From contig SCFE01000060.1 in NCBI GenBank assembly GCA_004352715.1, forward strand, positions 138,848 through 202,847: 64,000 nt of DNA. Reading direction: 5' to 3'. This stretch comes from Hofstenia miamia. Its lineage: Eukaryota > Xenacoelomorpha > Acoela. Both the position numbers and the translations under genes were made by a program. Below the pieces are notes generated by a model, which had not been told where the DNA came from, searched no databases, and worked only from the letters and a program-made list of their open reading frames with translations. This document shows, one piece after another, positions 37,315-51,211 of the stretch (the first letter of the stretch is position 1; each line of letters opens with the position of its first letter).

Positions 37315-40300
37315 ACTGAAACGAAATCGAAACATGCTTTGCTTTTTTGGTTTATAACTATGTAATAACATATTTTTAGTATCTGGAATTGCATAGAAAC
37401 TTCTCTTTTAACATGAAACTAATTCCCTGTACAATATTTTTAAATTAATTGAAACTTATATAAATGTTAAGGTGGGAACGAACAGTATGTAAGTTCATTA
37501 ATATTAAATCGGTTGTCTTTCTCTGTGCATTTCTGCAAGCTGCACTCACTCTTTCCAATTCTCTAATAAATTATTTGTGTGAATTTATTATAACATCCCA
37601 TGAATTTACTTCCTCAAGTAATTATCCATCACAGTAGCTAATGGTTCAAAAAAACTCAAGGATCCCAAAAAAGCGTTACCATTTAAAAATTAATTAAAAA
37701 ATGTGCTACTTAGAATAATCCACTAGAAATGTATTTGCTTTTAGTTGTCTGTGATGGATTAAATGTGTTCTTAAAAATGGCGCAAACTCTACCTGGATAT
37801 GTTATAATCAATGTAGGTTCATCTCGAAGTTAAATACCTGGAATTCTCATGAAGCAAATGCCATATATATTACAGCAAGTATAATTCAAGACGTGTAATG
37901 GATGCATATCAAAATAAAAAACGTCCAAGTTTTGAGCAGCAAACTTAGCCCAGACTAACTCAATTTTAGTACGCACTGGCTGAACTAAGTTTATATACAT
38001 CGAAATACTGAATAAACATCCAATAACAGCCCAAGATCAAATATCTGAAAAATGGTGGCTCAGTTCAAGCCAATTGAACATATAAATACAGCTTAAGACA
38101 AGTTCTAATGAATATACCTATATAAATAAATTGTTTATGCAAGACATTGATTATGAATAAAAGAGATTGTTAGCAACCCTAATTATAAGTTTTAATTGAG
38201 GTTTAAAATAGTCTTTCAAAATAATGAATTTTAAAAATGTCATCATAGGATTGAAGTTTGGAATTATTGAATGAAGTTTTAGAATTCCAAATAAAAAGTT
38301 ACTAATACAAATTTGCAAGTAAAAAATTGCCAAAATTTAATTCCTTTAAAACTTGATTGGAAATTTTTAGTAAAAATATATGTAGGCTTAATTTATATGT
38401 GAATATATAATTATAAAGAACATAATAATTTAGAAACTCTATTAATATTTTTCAAAAATAATTTGCATGACTTAATGAATTTAATTTATGTTGATATGTC
38501 TTTGTGCAATTTTAATATGAGTTTCTCAACACGCATGCTATTTCAATATTCAATTATATCTTTTAACAAATATTGAGTGTTATATTTGGAGTTGGAGGGT
38601 GTGTTGCTTATCTTCCATGAAGAACATTCTGTGTATACTATTTAGGATGGGAACTACGTATTTTAGATATAGGTGGTATTTTTCGCCAAGTTAAGGGCAA
38701 CCCGAATTTATTGAAAGAACTTCCTCATTTCATGTTTATTCTACTTCCTACCAATAAACAGTTTGCGATAATTATATAATTGAATTTCTGTTTACATTGA
38801 AAGGATCACGGCATACACACTCAATCTGAATTATCTTCACGTACCTAGCCTGCACTTATTTAGTTGATTTAACAGTACTCATATAAATTCAAAAAATTAA
38901 TTGTAACAGTAATTAGCTCTTCCGAGAAAATTCAACCAGATGTGCCTTCATGAAATAGTATCATTTTTTTCATCAGTACCAATCTGGTCAGTTGTGCCAT
39001 GTTGCTTTAAATTTTTTTTGAGCTGATTAATGTACTATCTGTTGAATATTTGATTGTAGGGAATGTTGCAAGAGGGTGTTGAAGCTTTTAGAACACCCCT
39101 TTGGTACGCAAGTGCAGTCAAACTGTAGTAGTGGTTACAATAGTAAGTGATAATATTTAAATGTACAGAGCCTTCCAGTCCTTATTATGCATTTGAGCAG
39201 TAATTTTTTTAAGGAACCAGTAGTGTAGAGCAGTATTTTGAGCTGTTGAATGACAAATTCAAATTTGTCTGAGTGACCATTGAAAATATAAAAATTTATT
39301 TTTTTAGAAAGATTGGCAGCTCACTGATTTTAAAAATTTCGAGAGACTGTTTGTACAATCATTGATCATTAGATTGGTGACAATGAAACTTCCTCCTGGC
39401 TCCTGGCTCACCAGACTTAACCATTCCTGATTTTTTCCAGTGGAGGTATTATTTATTAGGATGTGAAATTCACAAATTTAGCAGATAGCGATGCACACAA
39501 GATGTAAGTGAACTCATATTGATCTTGAAAAGAATGAAATGCATAACACATGTACTTCCTATCACTACAAAGAATTCGTGTTGTTTCCACACATGCTACG
39601 TAAATACATTTATTGATATTAAAAATACAATGATGTAAAAATATTAATGGGAAAATTAAACTAAAAATGTTACGGAATTCAACATCCAATAAATATAAAC
39701 TTTTCAATTATCGCGAAATTAGTATTTGAAGCACTGGTGTATCGAAAGAAGCAGTAAGGGGGACGCCCCACCATTTAAGGACGCCGCGAGAAACTTCTAA
39801 AAGGAGGGGCAAACAAAATGTTGCACGTTTGAGGTGTGATATTTTAGAAACCTGTTTTCTGTGGAAAAAATTGTATTTCAAATCAATTTTTTTTGTGGAA
39901 ATTTAATCATTTAATTGAAAGAGAACAAGAAGATGAGATCTTATTTTCCAAGCATTCGATTATCCCAAGTAATGTGCTAGAATCTGCTTTACTCTCCCAT
40001 CCCATGTGTAAAATGTAAAAATATATACCCATGTTATGTTATTTTTACCACTAAACTATTTTGAAATAAATTATAAAAATAATTTAGGTATGATATAATG
40101 CATTTCACATGGATGTCAATTTCAAAATAATTCCATTATTTTCCAGATATTAATCAAATATTTAACTTGATTTTAAGAGAGATAGAACACAAATATTATA
40201 TATATATATATATAATGGTTAAAATCAGATAATTCAATAAGCAAATATTAATACATTAAAATATTTCACATAAAATAACAAAATGAAAATGTAAAGTTGT

Positions 40301-43300
40301 TAATCTTCGATTAAAATATTAATGCTAAATGCCATCCAACATTAAAATGTAGCAAAGTAGGCAATCTATATTACTAAAAATGTGGAGATATTGTTTGCAT
40401 AATAATACAAAAGAAAAATAATTGGCCATTATTACATCAAAGAATGCGCAAAGCATTTTAAATGCAAAATCAATTTCATAAATTCGAGAAAGCTAAATGG
40501 TAAACTTCAATTCACATAATTTCAGTGGCAAACAATTATTTCTATTATCTTTCAACAAAACTAGTTTGACTTTAATAGTCATTAGGTTCTCATGGGTGGT
40601 GCTTTTTGTCGGACGTCCATCTCCTCCTACAAGCAATTCTATAGTGGATTGTCATCCCCGTTACATTTTCTCTTAAGTCCAGGCTTTTTCATGTGCCTTT
40701 TATGAAACTTCAATATCATAATGTATTATGGTGGAGATATCCACGTTGCCCTAAAATTTTATTCCAGTTTATTGTTGTGTAGTAAAATTGATATATTTAG
40801 CTTAAATATTCTATTAAAACATATTAGCCATCCTTTCTGCTATCATTAACAGAATGAAAACTTTGAGATAAATGAGGAAAATGATTCAAATTGAATGTAT
40901 ATTTTGATAATATATTTTTTCAATAATTATTAAAAACCAATTATTCAACAATTTAATCCTAAGCGACTTAAAGATTTTTCAAATTCTTGATGGTTTCTAC
41001 AAAAAAATTAAATACTCATTACTCCTTCAAATACGCTATAAAGAACCAGCAAGTTGGTGAATGAAGCATAGGGAGAATCTAAGAGTTTTTTTTTAACAAT
41101 TTTAATTGAAATTTGTTACATTCAAATTCAGCAATGGATTTGACTGTATCATACGATTGTTAAATTCTTAATGATTCTTAGAGAAATTATTAAGAAATGG
41201 AGTAAAACCGTTTCTATCATTCAATTGAGTTAAGGCTGCTAAGCTTCAAGTTGTACCACAAAAACAAGATATTGAATGTCATATTATCCTTTCCCTCAAA
41301 CACCTGATACTTTTTTAAGCCCCTGTGCTGTATGGGCCATCAGATAAAACAACATAATTTCCTAAGCTTAGAAATATTAGCCTGTTGCAAGCTTGTTGGA
41401 TCTTTCCAGGCAATAACATATATACAAGAATAGCTATAAATGCCTAAAGGAAATCAAAGGCAATCTAACTACATTTTCATCAAGCCAAATGATAATGGTC
41501 AAACTTGGATGATGCATTAATTATAAATCAGTTGAAAAGTCAAATCATTTTTAGCATAACTAAGATTTGTTCAATACATAATGCACCATCGGAACGCTTC
41601 AGAATGAATGTCGTAGCAATTACTTAGTCGAAAAAAGAAAATAATAAATACAGAAACTAATAATGCTTTACGTTAAAAATAAACTTTGATTTGCGGTAAA
41701 ACTTTGTGGCGGCAATTCGAACAGGACATATATTTGAGCTTATTATTTAAATTTGATAAGTGGTATTCAATATTAAGACAGAATTCAATTTTATCGAAAA
41801 CACCAAGTGAATTTCAAATATATTAGACGTGGATTGATGTATTTAAATGTAATTAAAAAGTAATATAATTTTTATTTCTTAGATTTTTCCAGTTTAAGAA
41901 ACAATTGTATATCAAATAGTTATACATTTAACATTTAGAGAAACATGAAAGTCTAAGTCAAACCGAAAAGACATGCAATGTACATCTTAAGGTTTTTCAA
42001 GAAATGTTTTTGAAATTAAATCACTAGCTGTTACATTGGACGAAGAAAATAGATGTCTGATTGATTTCCTCTTATTTCGGTACAATAATCAATGGCTATC
42101 ATTGATTGATAACTTTTAGAAATTGGATCAATTACGTTGCTAAATATTTAGCATTAACTTAACTTACGACCTGATTCGGTCCTGAAAGATTATACACTTC
42201 TACCGAAGCATACAATGAAATTTGCCCAAAATGCACATTTTTTAGTTCCTGAAAAATATAAAAATATAGATCATTTCTCTTTTAATTAATATATGTATCT
42301 TAATAGTATAGCAATCACTTCCGAAGAAGGGCTCAAGATTTCGTTCGAAGGATTCGAATCTACTTAAGGTTCTTACCACTAGAACAGCGAGTACTCCATG
42401 AGAATGAATTTACGTTTGATGCTTCAAATGCGAAAATTATGGAAGAGAATCAAAATTTCTACATCTAGCAAATTCAATGAAATTATCAACATATTTAGAA
42501 GTAAATGTAGCTAATAAAGAAAACAAAAAATACTTAACTGGCACTTTGTCCCATTGCGAGTGTTGATTGTTAAGCCTGTCTTAACTAAACAATTTAATCG
42601 GCCCATTGTTGTAAAACTGCAGAACTCTGTTTATAATTGAAGACTTTTAAAATTTAAGAATTTACAACAAATGATTTGAAGTAAGAAATTTGAAGATTTG
42701 GATTATTAGAAATTCATACTACTAACAAAATTAAAATTAGTTTAGATTTCAAGAGAACTCCATCAAGAGTTAGAGATTGATCGACACGTGTCATGTAAAC
42801 CAGTCTTAACTGAAATTAATTAAAAATTACAAATTAAACGTGAATTCTACAATGTAAAAGGCGAATTAATATTGAATTATTCATTAACGATTTCTCTTTG
42901 GAGACTGGTAATTGAACGAGAAGAAAACATTTACATTTTAATTATTTAACTAAGTTACTAAGAATAGTGTACGAATAATGGTTTGTGGTGAAAACTATCT
43001 ATAATTAATAAATGTATTTTTGGATTTATTGCAAAGATTATATATATTTAGATATGCAATAGTTACTTGTTTATAAATCAATAATTAAGTAATCTCTTTG
43101 AGAACATAACATGGTTAATACATACAACAGCTGAAATAAAATATTTTCAGAGGTATTTCAAGTTTGAATTTTTCTTGGTTAACTTTAATTCTCTTATGAA
43201 TTTTTCAAACTTTTTGATGTCTTCCTCAAAAATTTACCAATGCTTTTAACTTGGGAACTAATGAAGTTCTGAAAAATACTTAATTCGCCATTTTCACTTT

Positions 43301-46300
43301 TTAAATTTTTTAAATTTTTTGTGCAAAAGTCTTGATTTAGCCAATCAAAATCAATTTTGAAAACCTGACGGGGACATTCCACCATGCTCCCCTGAACTCA
43401 ATGCATCTGAAAACTTAATTGGCAAGTAAACTAGAAAATATAATATATATTAGCATTATACGAAATATTTATATATTCATGTAAAAAACCTTTAGAAATA
43501 TGGAACACTAATAAAAAATTCAAAATTCTGTGTAAGAAAACAAATTCCAAATGAAATTGAATGTACAAATAAACTTATTCTATGGTGCGAAAATCGAAAA
43601 TATATCCCTACTCCTTACAAATAAATTGTTAAGTAGTGAGTCTTAGTGAATTTTTTCTGTGTTGTTGAAATTTAAATTTCACGTGGAATGACGACCATTT
43701 CTTGTTCCATATGCTCAATTAGTGAAATGATCGGTTCAAAGCAAGACCACAAAATGAAAAGCAACATTCTTTCTTTCAACCAGGTTTTTGAAAATGTCTC
43801 ATTATTCAAGGCTCACTGATCAATCACCAATTAATTTGTCAGTGAAGCGAATAAACAACTATATATACACGTCACTATCAGCAGAACTCCTACCTAATTT
43901 TCTGTTCTGACGTTTATATTTGTTAGCCTAACCTTAATTGATGAATCGCAAATATGTCGTAAAAATTCATATTAAGTCATTATTGATATTTGTAAGCAGC
44001 TTTGGTTTTACAATAAATTTGCAGGGTATCGGTTCTTAAAACCACATTGCTATTAAATGGTTACAATTATTTGAAAAACCACAATATTATTTGGTAAAAC
44101 CCCACAGAAAAAAGGTTGGTTATGTCGCGACTTCCTCTCTTCTAACATGCTATTTTAAGAGTTGCTTAGCTTAAATTTCTGAAATTTTAAAAATTTTGTA
44201 AGAATTTACCAGGGTTGACAGTTCAGAACTAATTGTTTTTTCAAAGATTGCACAATATTTTGCGTTAATTTTCTGCGCCTTTCAATTCCAAATATACGAC
44301 AAGCGGAAGTTTGCACACCGCTGAAATATTTTTGTCACTAAGTGCATTCCACAACTTTTTACATTTGTGAACACAACAAAACAAGACCTCTATCAAATTA
44401 AGGATTGTGTTGTCCCATCATACTTCTCCGAAGCACTTTCTCAGTTGAATTCGATCTATCCTCGAAAAAAAAGAAAGCATTATTAAGTATTAATTGACTC
44501 AATGTTACCTAAGGATCTTTTGTTACCTATATACCTTTTGTTGTAATATTAAATTAAGTACTTTTAAACCATGTTCAGATTGTATATTGACAATAAACAT
44601 CATACTTAAAATAAAGTAATTTTTTCGATGATTTGTTTTTTATCAAGGATCCAAGAAATTTGTTAAGATGAGACATTATGTTGCGAACCATTGGTTATTT
44701 GCCAAGTTCGTGATTTCTTAGCCAATGATTACTTATATGTCATTGATATCCCATAAAAATAAATTACAAAAAGCGAAACAATCATGTTGGAATTACTGAG
44801 AATTAGTCTAACCAAATTTAACCGGAATGCACTAATTTATTTTCTGATAAAAATTTCTGGAAATTTAATTAAAGTTAAATAGAAATTTTATTTTCTTAAA
44901 AGGCAATAGCTGCATCCGGTTGGTTAACGAGCAATTACTCTAAATAGGTCACAATATGCACTACATAATTAACTGCGCGCTGGAAATCAGGATATTAATA
45001 TATTTGGATGAAGTCGTCAAAGTGTAGTGAACATCCTGTTAGCATGTCAAACAAAGCATTTTCATTCAACGTTTCTAGTTGTATTTACAATTATTTTCTA
45101 AAGTTGGTTGTCAAATTAATTGGAACTCCATTCTCAGGCTCAGTGAGCCTCTATAATTTGGGAATGAATTCAAAATATCGAGATCGATATTATATATGTA
45201 TAGTGGGGTTCTGGTGAATCCTTCAGTCCCATGAGACTCCGTTTCTTCTGGCCTAAATATTCCAAGGGGACAGACCATAGATGAGGACTTGGACCAATAC
45301 TTTAAGAATATTACTAATAATGTATGTAATTTCTGACTACATGGCTAGTATGAGATAGGATTGGGTCCAAATACATTGGGACGAAATGGAACTGCGACCA
45401 ATATATTTTTTATCGCACAGAAGACGTTTTCCTCACAATAAGAAATTGTTTAGCAAAACAGCTAATATGCTGTCAGGAAAGAAATAATTCCATCAACTTA
45501 ATAAACAGTCCTGTTATTAAGATTCATCGTATACAGAAAGGTTCAGTCATCATGTTTAAAATCAATGAAAATATCTTAATTCATATAAAACCAAAATACC
45601 ACTAATTTTAGTAGAGCTTTTTAATGAAACTGATTTCTAATAGTAAAAAGGCTTAGAAACGCATTGGAATTTAAAGCATAACATTTTATGAAAAATTAGA
45701 AGATCTTGTGTGACCTCATATACATGTGCAATCCTTGCTCTACAGCCGCATTTTATTCCTAAAAAAATTGAATAATCAAGACCAAAGTTGGTCTTTGAAT
45801 GCTCTGAAGTCCATTTGCTGCTAATTACAAGTTTCTGCCAAAACACCTTTGTACTGTTTGCTTTAAAAAAACATATTGAAGGAATTGATAACTTTAGAAA
45901 TGTAGTTTTGAATGAGATCTATAACATAAAGATAAGCTAAACTTAAAAAATTATTTCAGTCAAAACGAAAATTCACAATTTTTTAATTGACCATGTTTTA
46001 AAGTAGACCTTGGTTATGAACTCATTATCATATTTGGAAAAAAATTATAAATATTTTAAAGTATTGTATTTCTTAAGAAGACAAAATCATCTTTGTGAAC
46101 AACGATTGTGATTTTGGATCATTTTGGAAAATATAACTGATGGCAATAGCTTACTATGCCATTAATATTAGTATTCATCTTAGTCTCTCTAGCATATATG
46201 AAGCTCCTGTCACCCATATAGATCATGCTATCAGGAACTTAGTTTGAGACAAATCAAATTTTGATCGTGCTTACTAAACTATTCTCTTACTGAAATAGCC

Positions 46301-47376
46301 GAAAATGTTACTTTGTAGAGAATAGTTTTATTCTGTGTATCCTTATTGTCTGCGATCGCTCAAATTTCCTTTACTTGCTATTGCAAATCTAGTTTATGTT
46401 GCATTTTTGATTTGCTCACATATTAATATTGCAGATTTCTTATAAGCACATTAATAGTAATTGTGTAGTAATTAGTTTTTCAATAACAAAAAGTTAAAAC
46501 AGCTGATGAAAATTGACTGACACATCGCGGATGCATAAAAATATTTACTAGTTGCGAAAGCATTCTAGAAGCAGTGTTGTATTAAGAGATTGCGTGAAAT
46601 TTTAATAGTAATTATTAATTAATAATTTTCGAAACGCTTGCTAAAATGCATTGACAGTTCGAAGTACATTACATTAATTCATAAATTTGACGTAAAAAAC
46701 CTGAATTGAATGGCATAATCAAATTTTTGGGTTTATCAATAACTAGGTCTACTTTGTTTATTCTAAACATTGACTCTCAACCAAACTGAATTTTCATATA
46801 TGGAATTTAACACATCTATAAAACAAAAAATCATGATTAACCAAACGTATATTCAAAATTCAGTTTCACATAAAAATTAATTTCAATTTCTCATGCAAAA
46901 TGCATAAGCGTAAAATGCAATTCTTTATTGTCAAAATTTTGGTGATGAAGTGTAACGCCAGACGAAAACAATTACATTATCTGCATCAGAATTTTATGCT
47001 TCTGAAATTCACCAATGAGGAATATGAAATACTTTTTGCCATTTACGCTGACTAACTCAACAAAAAAGTTGCGCAAGTTCAATATTGGCAGTCTATCGTT
47101 GACGCAAATGGTAAATATTCAGAGACTAAACAAATTTTGAGTACACATTCGCGCTAATTCCAAGCTTCACCGATCATAATCAACCGTAAACAAGAAAATC
47201 AAAGCTAATGGTTTACATAGTGCCCACGGGCAAGATTTCTCCTGGTCACGAATAAATAAAACCAAATTCTATTTATCATTATTAAATTTATTGCTATTAT
47301 CTTTCCTAAATATTTAAACTTGTATATACATATATCTTAATATGTTATCTTTTATGAATTATGCTGACAATATAAA
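37313..47376. other. Long AT-rich stretch, nothing coding recognised
   Basis: Ten kilobases with no supported gene. Small GC-richer patches at 39740-39815, 40590-40690, 42300-42405 and 45200-45400 (GGGAC/GTCCC motifs) look like decayed repeat ends. A candidate 44-base minus-strand exon near 45720-45765, with a good acceptor but a weak donor, is noted but not claimed. Confidence 0.5.
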
Positions 47377-47476
47377 TACAGTGTGTATATAATACGCATA
47401 CAATACATATAAATATATGTATATGTAAATATATATATACATATAAATATATTTATTTATATATACATATATATAA
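47377..47476. repeat. Imperfect TATA/TACATATA microsatellite
   Basis: About 100 bases of ATATAC/ATATGTATA variants immediately before the CCCGAA-rich patch. Confidence 0.8.
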
Positions 47477-47489
47477 TGTAAAATGATTT

Positions 47490-47575
47490 AAACCCAGCCC
47501 GACCCGAACCGGATGTACTTAACCCGAACCCGAAGTGAAAACATTAACAAGATCTCAACCCGATTTCAGCCCGAA
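47490..47575. repeat. CCCGAA-rich degenerate tandem patch (left)
   Basis: Repeated CCCGACCCGAACC and AACCCGAACCCGAA-type motifs. A similar patch in the same orientation lies at 50812-50855, on the other side of the retrotransposon. The two may be halves of one locus split by the insertion, or subterminal repeats of a host element. Confidence 0.5.
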
Positions 47576-48338
47576 TTGCAAAAATCAAATATTAAATGGA
47601 TAAAAATTATAATTCTTTAAATGCGTATTTAAAATTTTAATTTTAATTTTTTTGATGTTTTGAAAAAGAGTTTAGTATTTCCAAGGCTTCTATGGTGTCA
47701 GCTGCTAGTGAGGAGCGTCTTTCAGGAACAGTAAGCCCACAAGAATAAAAGTTTCTCAGATCGAACAAGTGTCTCTTTAAAAACAAACTGAGATGGAAAT
47801 CTTTTTATTTCAGAAGATAATTCATTCATGACAAACTGAAATACTAGCAGATGCATGATAAAATGTCTATAAGTCCAAAACCCTAGATTTATTCTTTGTT
47901 CAAGTCGTTCGTGCTACTGATTAGTTTACTTTTAGACTTAGCAATAATCTTCTTACTTTTATGAACGCACCTATATGAGTTATAGTCCTTTTTAATGAAA
48001 CTTAATTGTTCGATAAATCTAACACCAAGTTGAAATTCCTTGACACTATACACATAACTTAGAATTTAACCATCCATGTTTCGAAACACTTTGGGTTGAA
48101 CTAAGGAAATCTAAAAAGTGTAAGTTATCTGCTCTTATTAACATCAGTTATTGCCCAAAAAAGCAATTCTGCAGAGAGTTCATTAAATATAAAGTGCAAG
48201 AAGTGCAAAATGCTTTTCCTCTCAACAAAGAGACTACAACATTAACTATCTTACCAAAAATGAGGCAAAGTACATAAACTTTATCTGTGAAGAATGTCAA
48301 CTCGATGTAATAAATAAAGATGTTCCAACAAGGGGAAA

Positions 48339-48623
48339 CAACTTAATTGATTACTTTTTAACAAATACTGAATCCATGGTTTTCAGAAATTACATCTTTA
48401 ATTCATTCTCGGACCATAACTTATGTTTATTTGTTAGCAATGAAATTCTCCACAACAACATGAGGAAGAGAATTTACACTNCAACTTAATTGATTACTTT
48501 TTAACAAATACTGAATCCATGGTTTTCAGAAATTACATCTTTAATTCATTCTCTGACCATAACTTATGTTTATTTATTAGCAATGAAATTCTTCGCAACA
48601 ACATGAAGAAGAGAATTTACACT
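48339..48623. repeat. 142-base diverged tandem overlap at a single-N join
   Basis: 48339-48480 and 48482-48623 are the same retrotransposon segment, separated by one N. I count five substitutions (about 3.5%), most of them silent or conservative. This looks like two haplotypes or repeat copies placed side by side at a contig join. Confidence 0.85.
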
Positions 48624-48887
48624 CGCAGTTTTGCAAAATTTGATGAAAAAACTTTTAGAAATTCCCTAGAAAATGTGCCATGGGATTACGTATATACACT
48701 GCAAGATTCAGGAGACATGATTGAATTTATTATGAAACAATTAATCATTTGCTTAAATACGAATGCACCATTTCAATATAGATATGTAAAAGTCAACGCC
48801 CACAAAAAAATATACAGCAAAGAAATAAATGTATTAGAAGTTGAAAAAAAGAAGATCTGGAACTCACTTTCTAGAAATCATACTCAA

Positions 48888-49723
48888 NNNNNNNNNNNNN
48901 NNNNNNNNNNNNNNNNNNNNNNNNNNNNNNNNNNNNNNNNNNNNNNNNNNNNNNNNNNNNNNNNNNNNNNNNNNNNNNNNNNNNNNNNNNNNNNNNNNNN
49001 NNNNNNNNNNNNNNNNNNNNNNNNNNNNNNNNNNNNNNNNNNNNNNNNNNNNNNNNNNNNNNNNNNNNNNNNNNNNNNNNNNNNNNNNNNNNNNNNNNNN
49101 NNNNNNNNNNNNNNNNNNNNNNNNNNNNNNNNNNNNNNNNNNNNNNNNNNNNNNNNNNNNNNNNNNNNNNNNNNNNNNNNNNNNNNNNNNNNNNNNNNNN
49201 NNNNNNNNNNNNNNNNNNNNNNNNNNNNNNNNNNNNNNNNNNNNNNNNNNNNNNNNNNNNNNNNNNNNNNNNNNNNNNNNNNNNNNNNNNNNNNNNNNNN
49301 NNNNNNNNNNNNNNNNNNNNNNNNNNNNNNNNNNNNNNNNNNNNNNNNNNNNNNNNNNNNNNNNNNNNNNNNNNNNNNNNNNNNNNNNNNNNNNNNNNNN
49401 NNNNNNNNNNNNNNNNNNNNNNNNNNNNNNNNNNNNNNNNNNNNNNNNNNNNNNNNNNNNNNNNNNNNNNNNNNNNNNNNNNNNNNNNNNNNNNNNNNNN
49501 NNNNNNNNNNNNNNNNNNNNNNNNNNNNNNNNNNNNNNNNNNNNNNNNNNNNNNNNNNNNNNNNNNNNNNNNNNNNNNNNNNNNNNNNNNNNNNNNNNNN
49601 NNNNNNNNNNNNNNNNNNNNNNNNNNNNNNNNNNNNNNNNNNNNNNNNNNNNNNNNNNNNNNNNNNNNNNNNNNNNNNNNNNNNNNNNNNNNNNNNNNNN
49701 NNNNNNNNNNNNNNNNNNNNNNN
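48888..49723. other. Assembly gap inside the retrotransposon
   Basis: An 836-base N run replaces most of the reverse transcriptase. Unlike the other long gaps, except the one inside the hAT remnant, it is not bordered by a TA array. Confidence 0.95.
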
Positions 49724-50811
49724 CATAAATAGACATGTGAGCCCAATAATAGCCACAAGAAATTTGCAGAACACTTTTACCAAAATCTGTAGTTACCTTA
49801 ACCAAAACATGCTAACAGTGAATACGCAAAAAACTCAGTTCATCATCTTCGCTCCAAGTGGATCAGAAGCAATAGCTAAAGACATAAGTCTAAGAGTTTC
49901 CGACGGTATATCATCAATCCAAAACAGCAAATCAGTAAAGTACTTAGGGGTGGAAATAGATCAACACTTCTGTTATAGCGACTTCATAAACACCAAGATT
50001 CGTAAGATTGCGTTTGGAATACAGTATCTAAAACAAATAAAACGGTTTAAGCAGAGTAAAGATTTAATCAACGCTTTTGTAATTAGTCAATATACATATG
50101 CTTGCATTCTTTTAAGAAATATTCAGACTGCTGATCATGAGCGTATAAATAGATTGTTTAACTGGTCAATCTGTGTCATGTTTTCCATTAGTAAACATCA
50201 AGTTAGTAAAAAACTGCAAACATTATCATTGTTTCGTCCATTTACTATAACCAAGTACAACAGCTTAGTACACATGTTTAAGCAGTTGAAAACAAGTGGT
50301 AGGGCACTAATCAAGAAATTTGTAAAATATAATCACCGTGCTAACATGTGCATAAACAATATACATCCAAGAAACAAATACTGGGAAAATTCTTTTACAA
50401 CAACATCTTGCAAACTGTGGAATGATTTACCTATCAGTGTAAGGAAAGCCAGCGATATAAATGAATTTAAAAAACTGTTAAAACACAATTTATTAGCAGA
50501 ACAAAATAATAACAGAATACTTAAAACGTTAAAACTGTAGCGAAACTTCTTATTTTTAATCCGTTTTAATTGTAAATATCTGTGTGCATTTTAATTTAAT
50601 TATTGTAGCTTAGTTTGTAGTATATGTATATCTAAGTTCTGTGTACATTTTTTGTAAATATGTATATATCTTATTTGTACATATGCAAGGAGCAAACAAA
50701 TAAAGCTATTGAAGATTATAACAATGATTACAAAAAATTAAAACATTACTATTATTACGTCTTATTAACCCTACGAAAAAGTTTTTCACCCGTTTTGCTT
50801 TCAAGAACTCA

Positions 50812-50855
50812 ATCCGACCTGAACCCGATCTGACCTGACCCGAAACCGATTCCAC
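50812..50855. repeat. CCCGAT-rich degenerate tandem patch (right)
   Basis: ATCCGACCTGAACCCGATC-type motifs in the same orientation as the patch at 47490. It is followed directly by the hAT-type element at 50864. Confidence 0.5.
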
Positions 50856-50863
50856 CTTTGGTT

Positions 50864-51211
50864 CAGAGTTGTACCGGCTAATTTTTCCAGTCAAGGGTCG
50901 GTTGGTAGAAATAGCTCGCTATCCGAGCAGGTATTTCTTAATATATTTGCTAACAGATATTACAGAATTCTTTATTTTAAGATATTTTATTTCACTGTTA
51001 TGAATTTATTACTAATAGCCATGTTATTAATGTTATAAAAAATATTAATCATGCAATGATGTAAATCATAATACAAACATTGTTATGTGTGAAAAGTTGA
51101 GAGAACTGATTTGGTTTGGCTGGTACATTCGGTAAAAAATAATTCTGGCTGGTAAAAACCGATAGTTTTAAAAAATTTAAGCCGGGCAGGATAGGCTGCT
51201 GTGCAACTCTG
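50864..51211. mobile_element. Non-autonomous hAT-type element (CAGAGTTG tips)
   Basis: The left tip reads CAGAGTTGTACCGGCTA from 50864. The right tip, on the minus strand from 51211, is CAGAGTTGCACAGCAGCC. The first eight bases and the AC at positions 10-11 agree. Both tips are followed inside by CCGG and GGCTGGT-type subterminal motifs. The 348-base element has no coding capacity. No matching 8-bp flanks are visible. The tip matches that of the 32051-32699 element, although the interior differs. Confidence 0.5.

Larger units (their letters stand above)
48183..50745 (+). mobile_element. CR1/Jockey-like non-LTR retrotransposon, internally deleted
   Basis: From 48183 the frame encodes the end of a Cys-rich, PHD-like finger (IKCKKCKMLF, and later FICEECQLD). 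It passes straight into the C-terminal end of an apurinic-type endonuclease (TRGNNLIDYFLTNTES, then SDHNLCLF with the conserved S-D-H). The linker to the reverse transcriptase follows. An 836-base gap at 48888-49723 hides the RT catalytic motifs. After it come the thumb and C-terminal region (KYLGVEIDQHF; later TTSCKLWNDLPISVRKA) and a stop at 50538-50540. The AT-rich 3' end has AATAAA at 50699-50704 and a tail reading GATTATAACAATGATTAC. Most of the endonuclease N-terminus is missing between finger and SDH, so this copy is internally deleted. A frameshift also lies within the finger. If the gap length is correct, the frame stays open across it. Confidence 0.8.

Noticed and set aside
42318-42405. 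tRNA-like SINE head on the minus strand (A box-like TGTTCTAGTGG, B box-like GATTCGAATCC)
   Set aside because: The two boxes are only about 16 bases apart, too close for a tRNA-type promoter, and no acceptor stem pairing or tail was seen.
43194-43385. 63-codon minus-strand frame rich in Lys, Asn and Phe
   Set aside because: Composition is what AT-rich random sequence gives, with no splice or family evidence.
45637-45846. Minus-strand frame containing a small acceptor-bounded segment
   Set aside because: The donor (GTCACA) is weak and only about 14 codons are bounded. Not enough to claim an exon.
48841-49805. Overlapping open frames of about 300 codons on both strands
   Set aside because: They are almost entirely N. 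Only the plus-strand retrotransposon frame has real sequence support.
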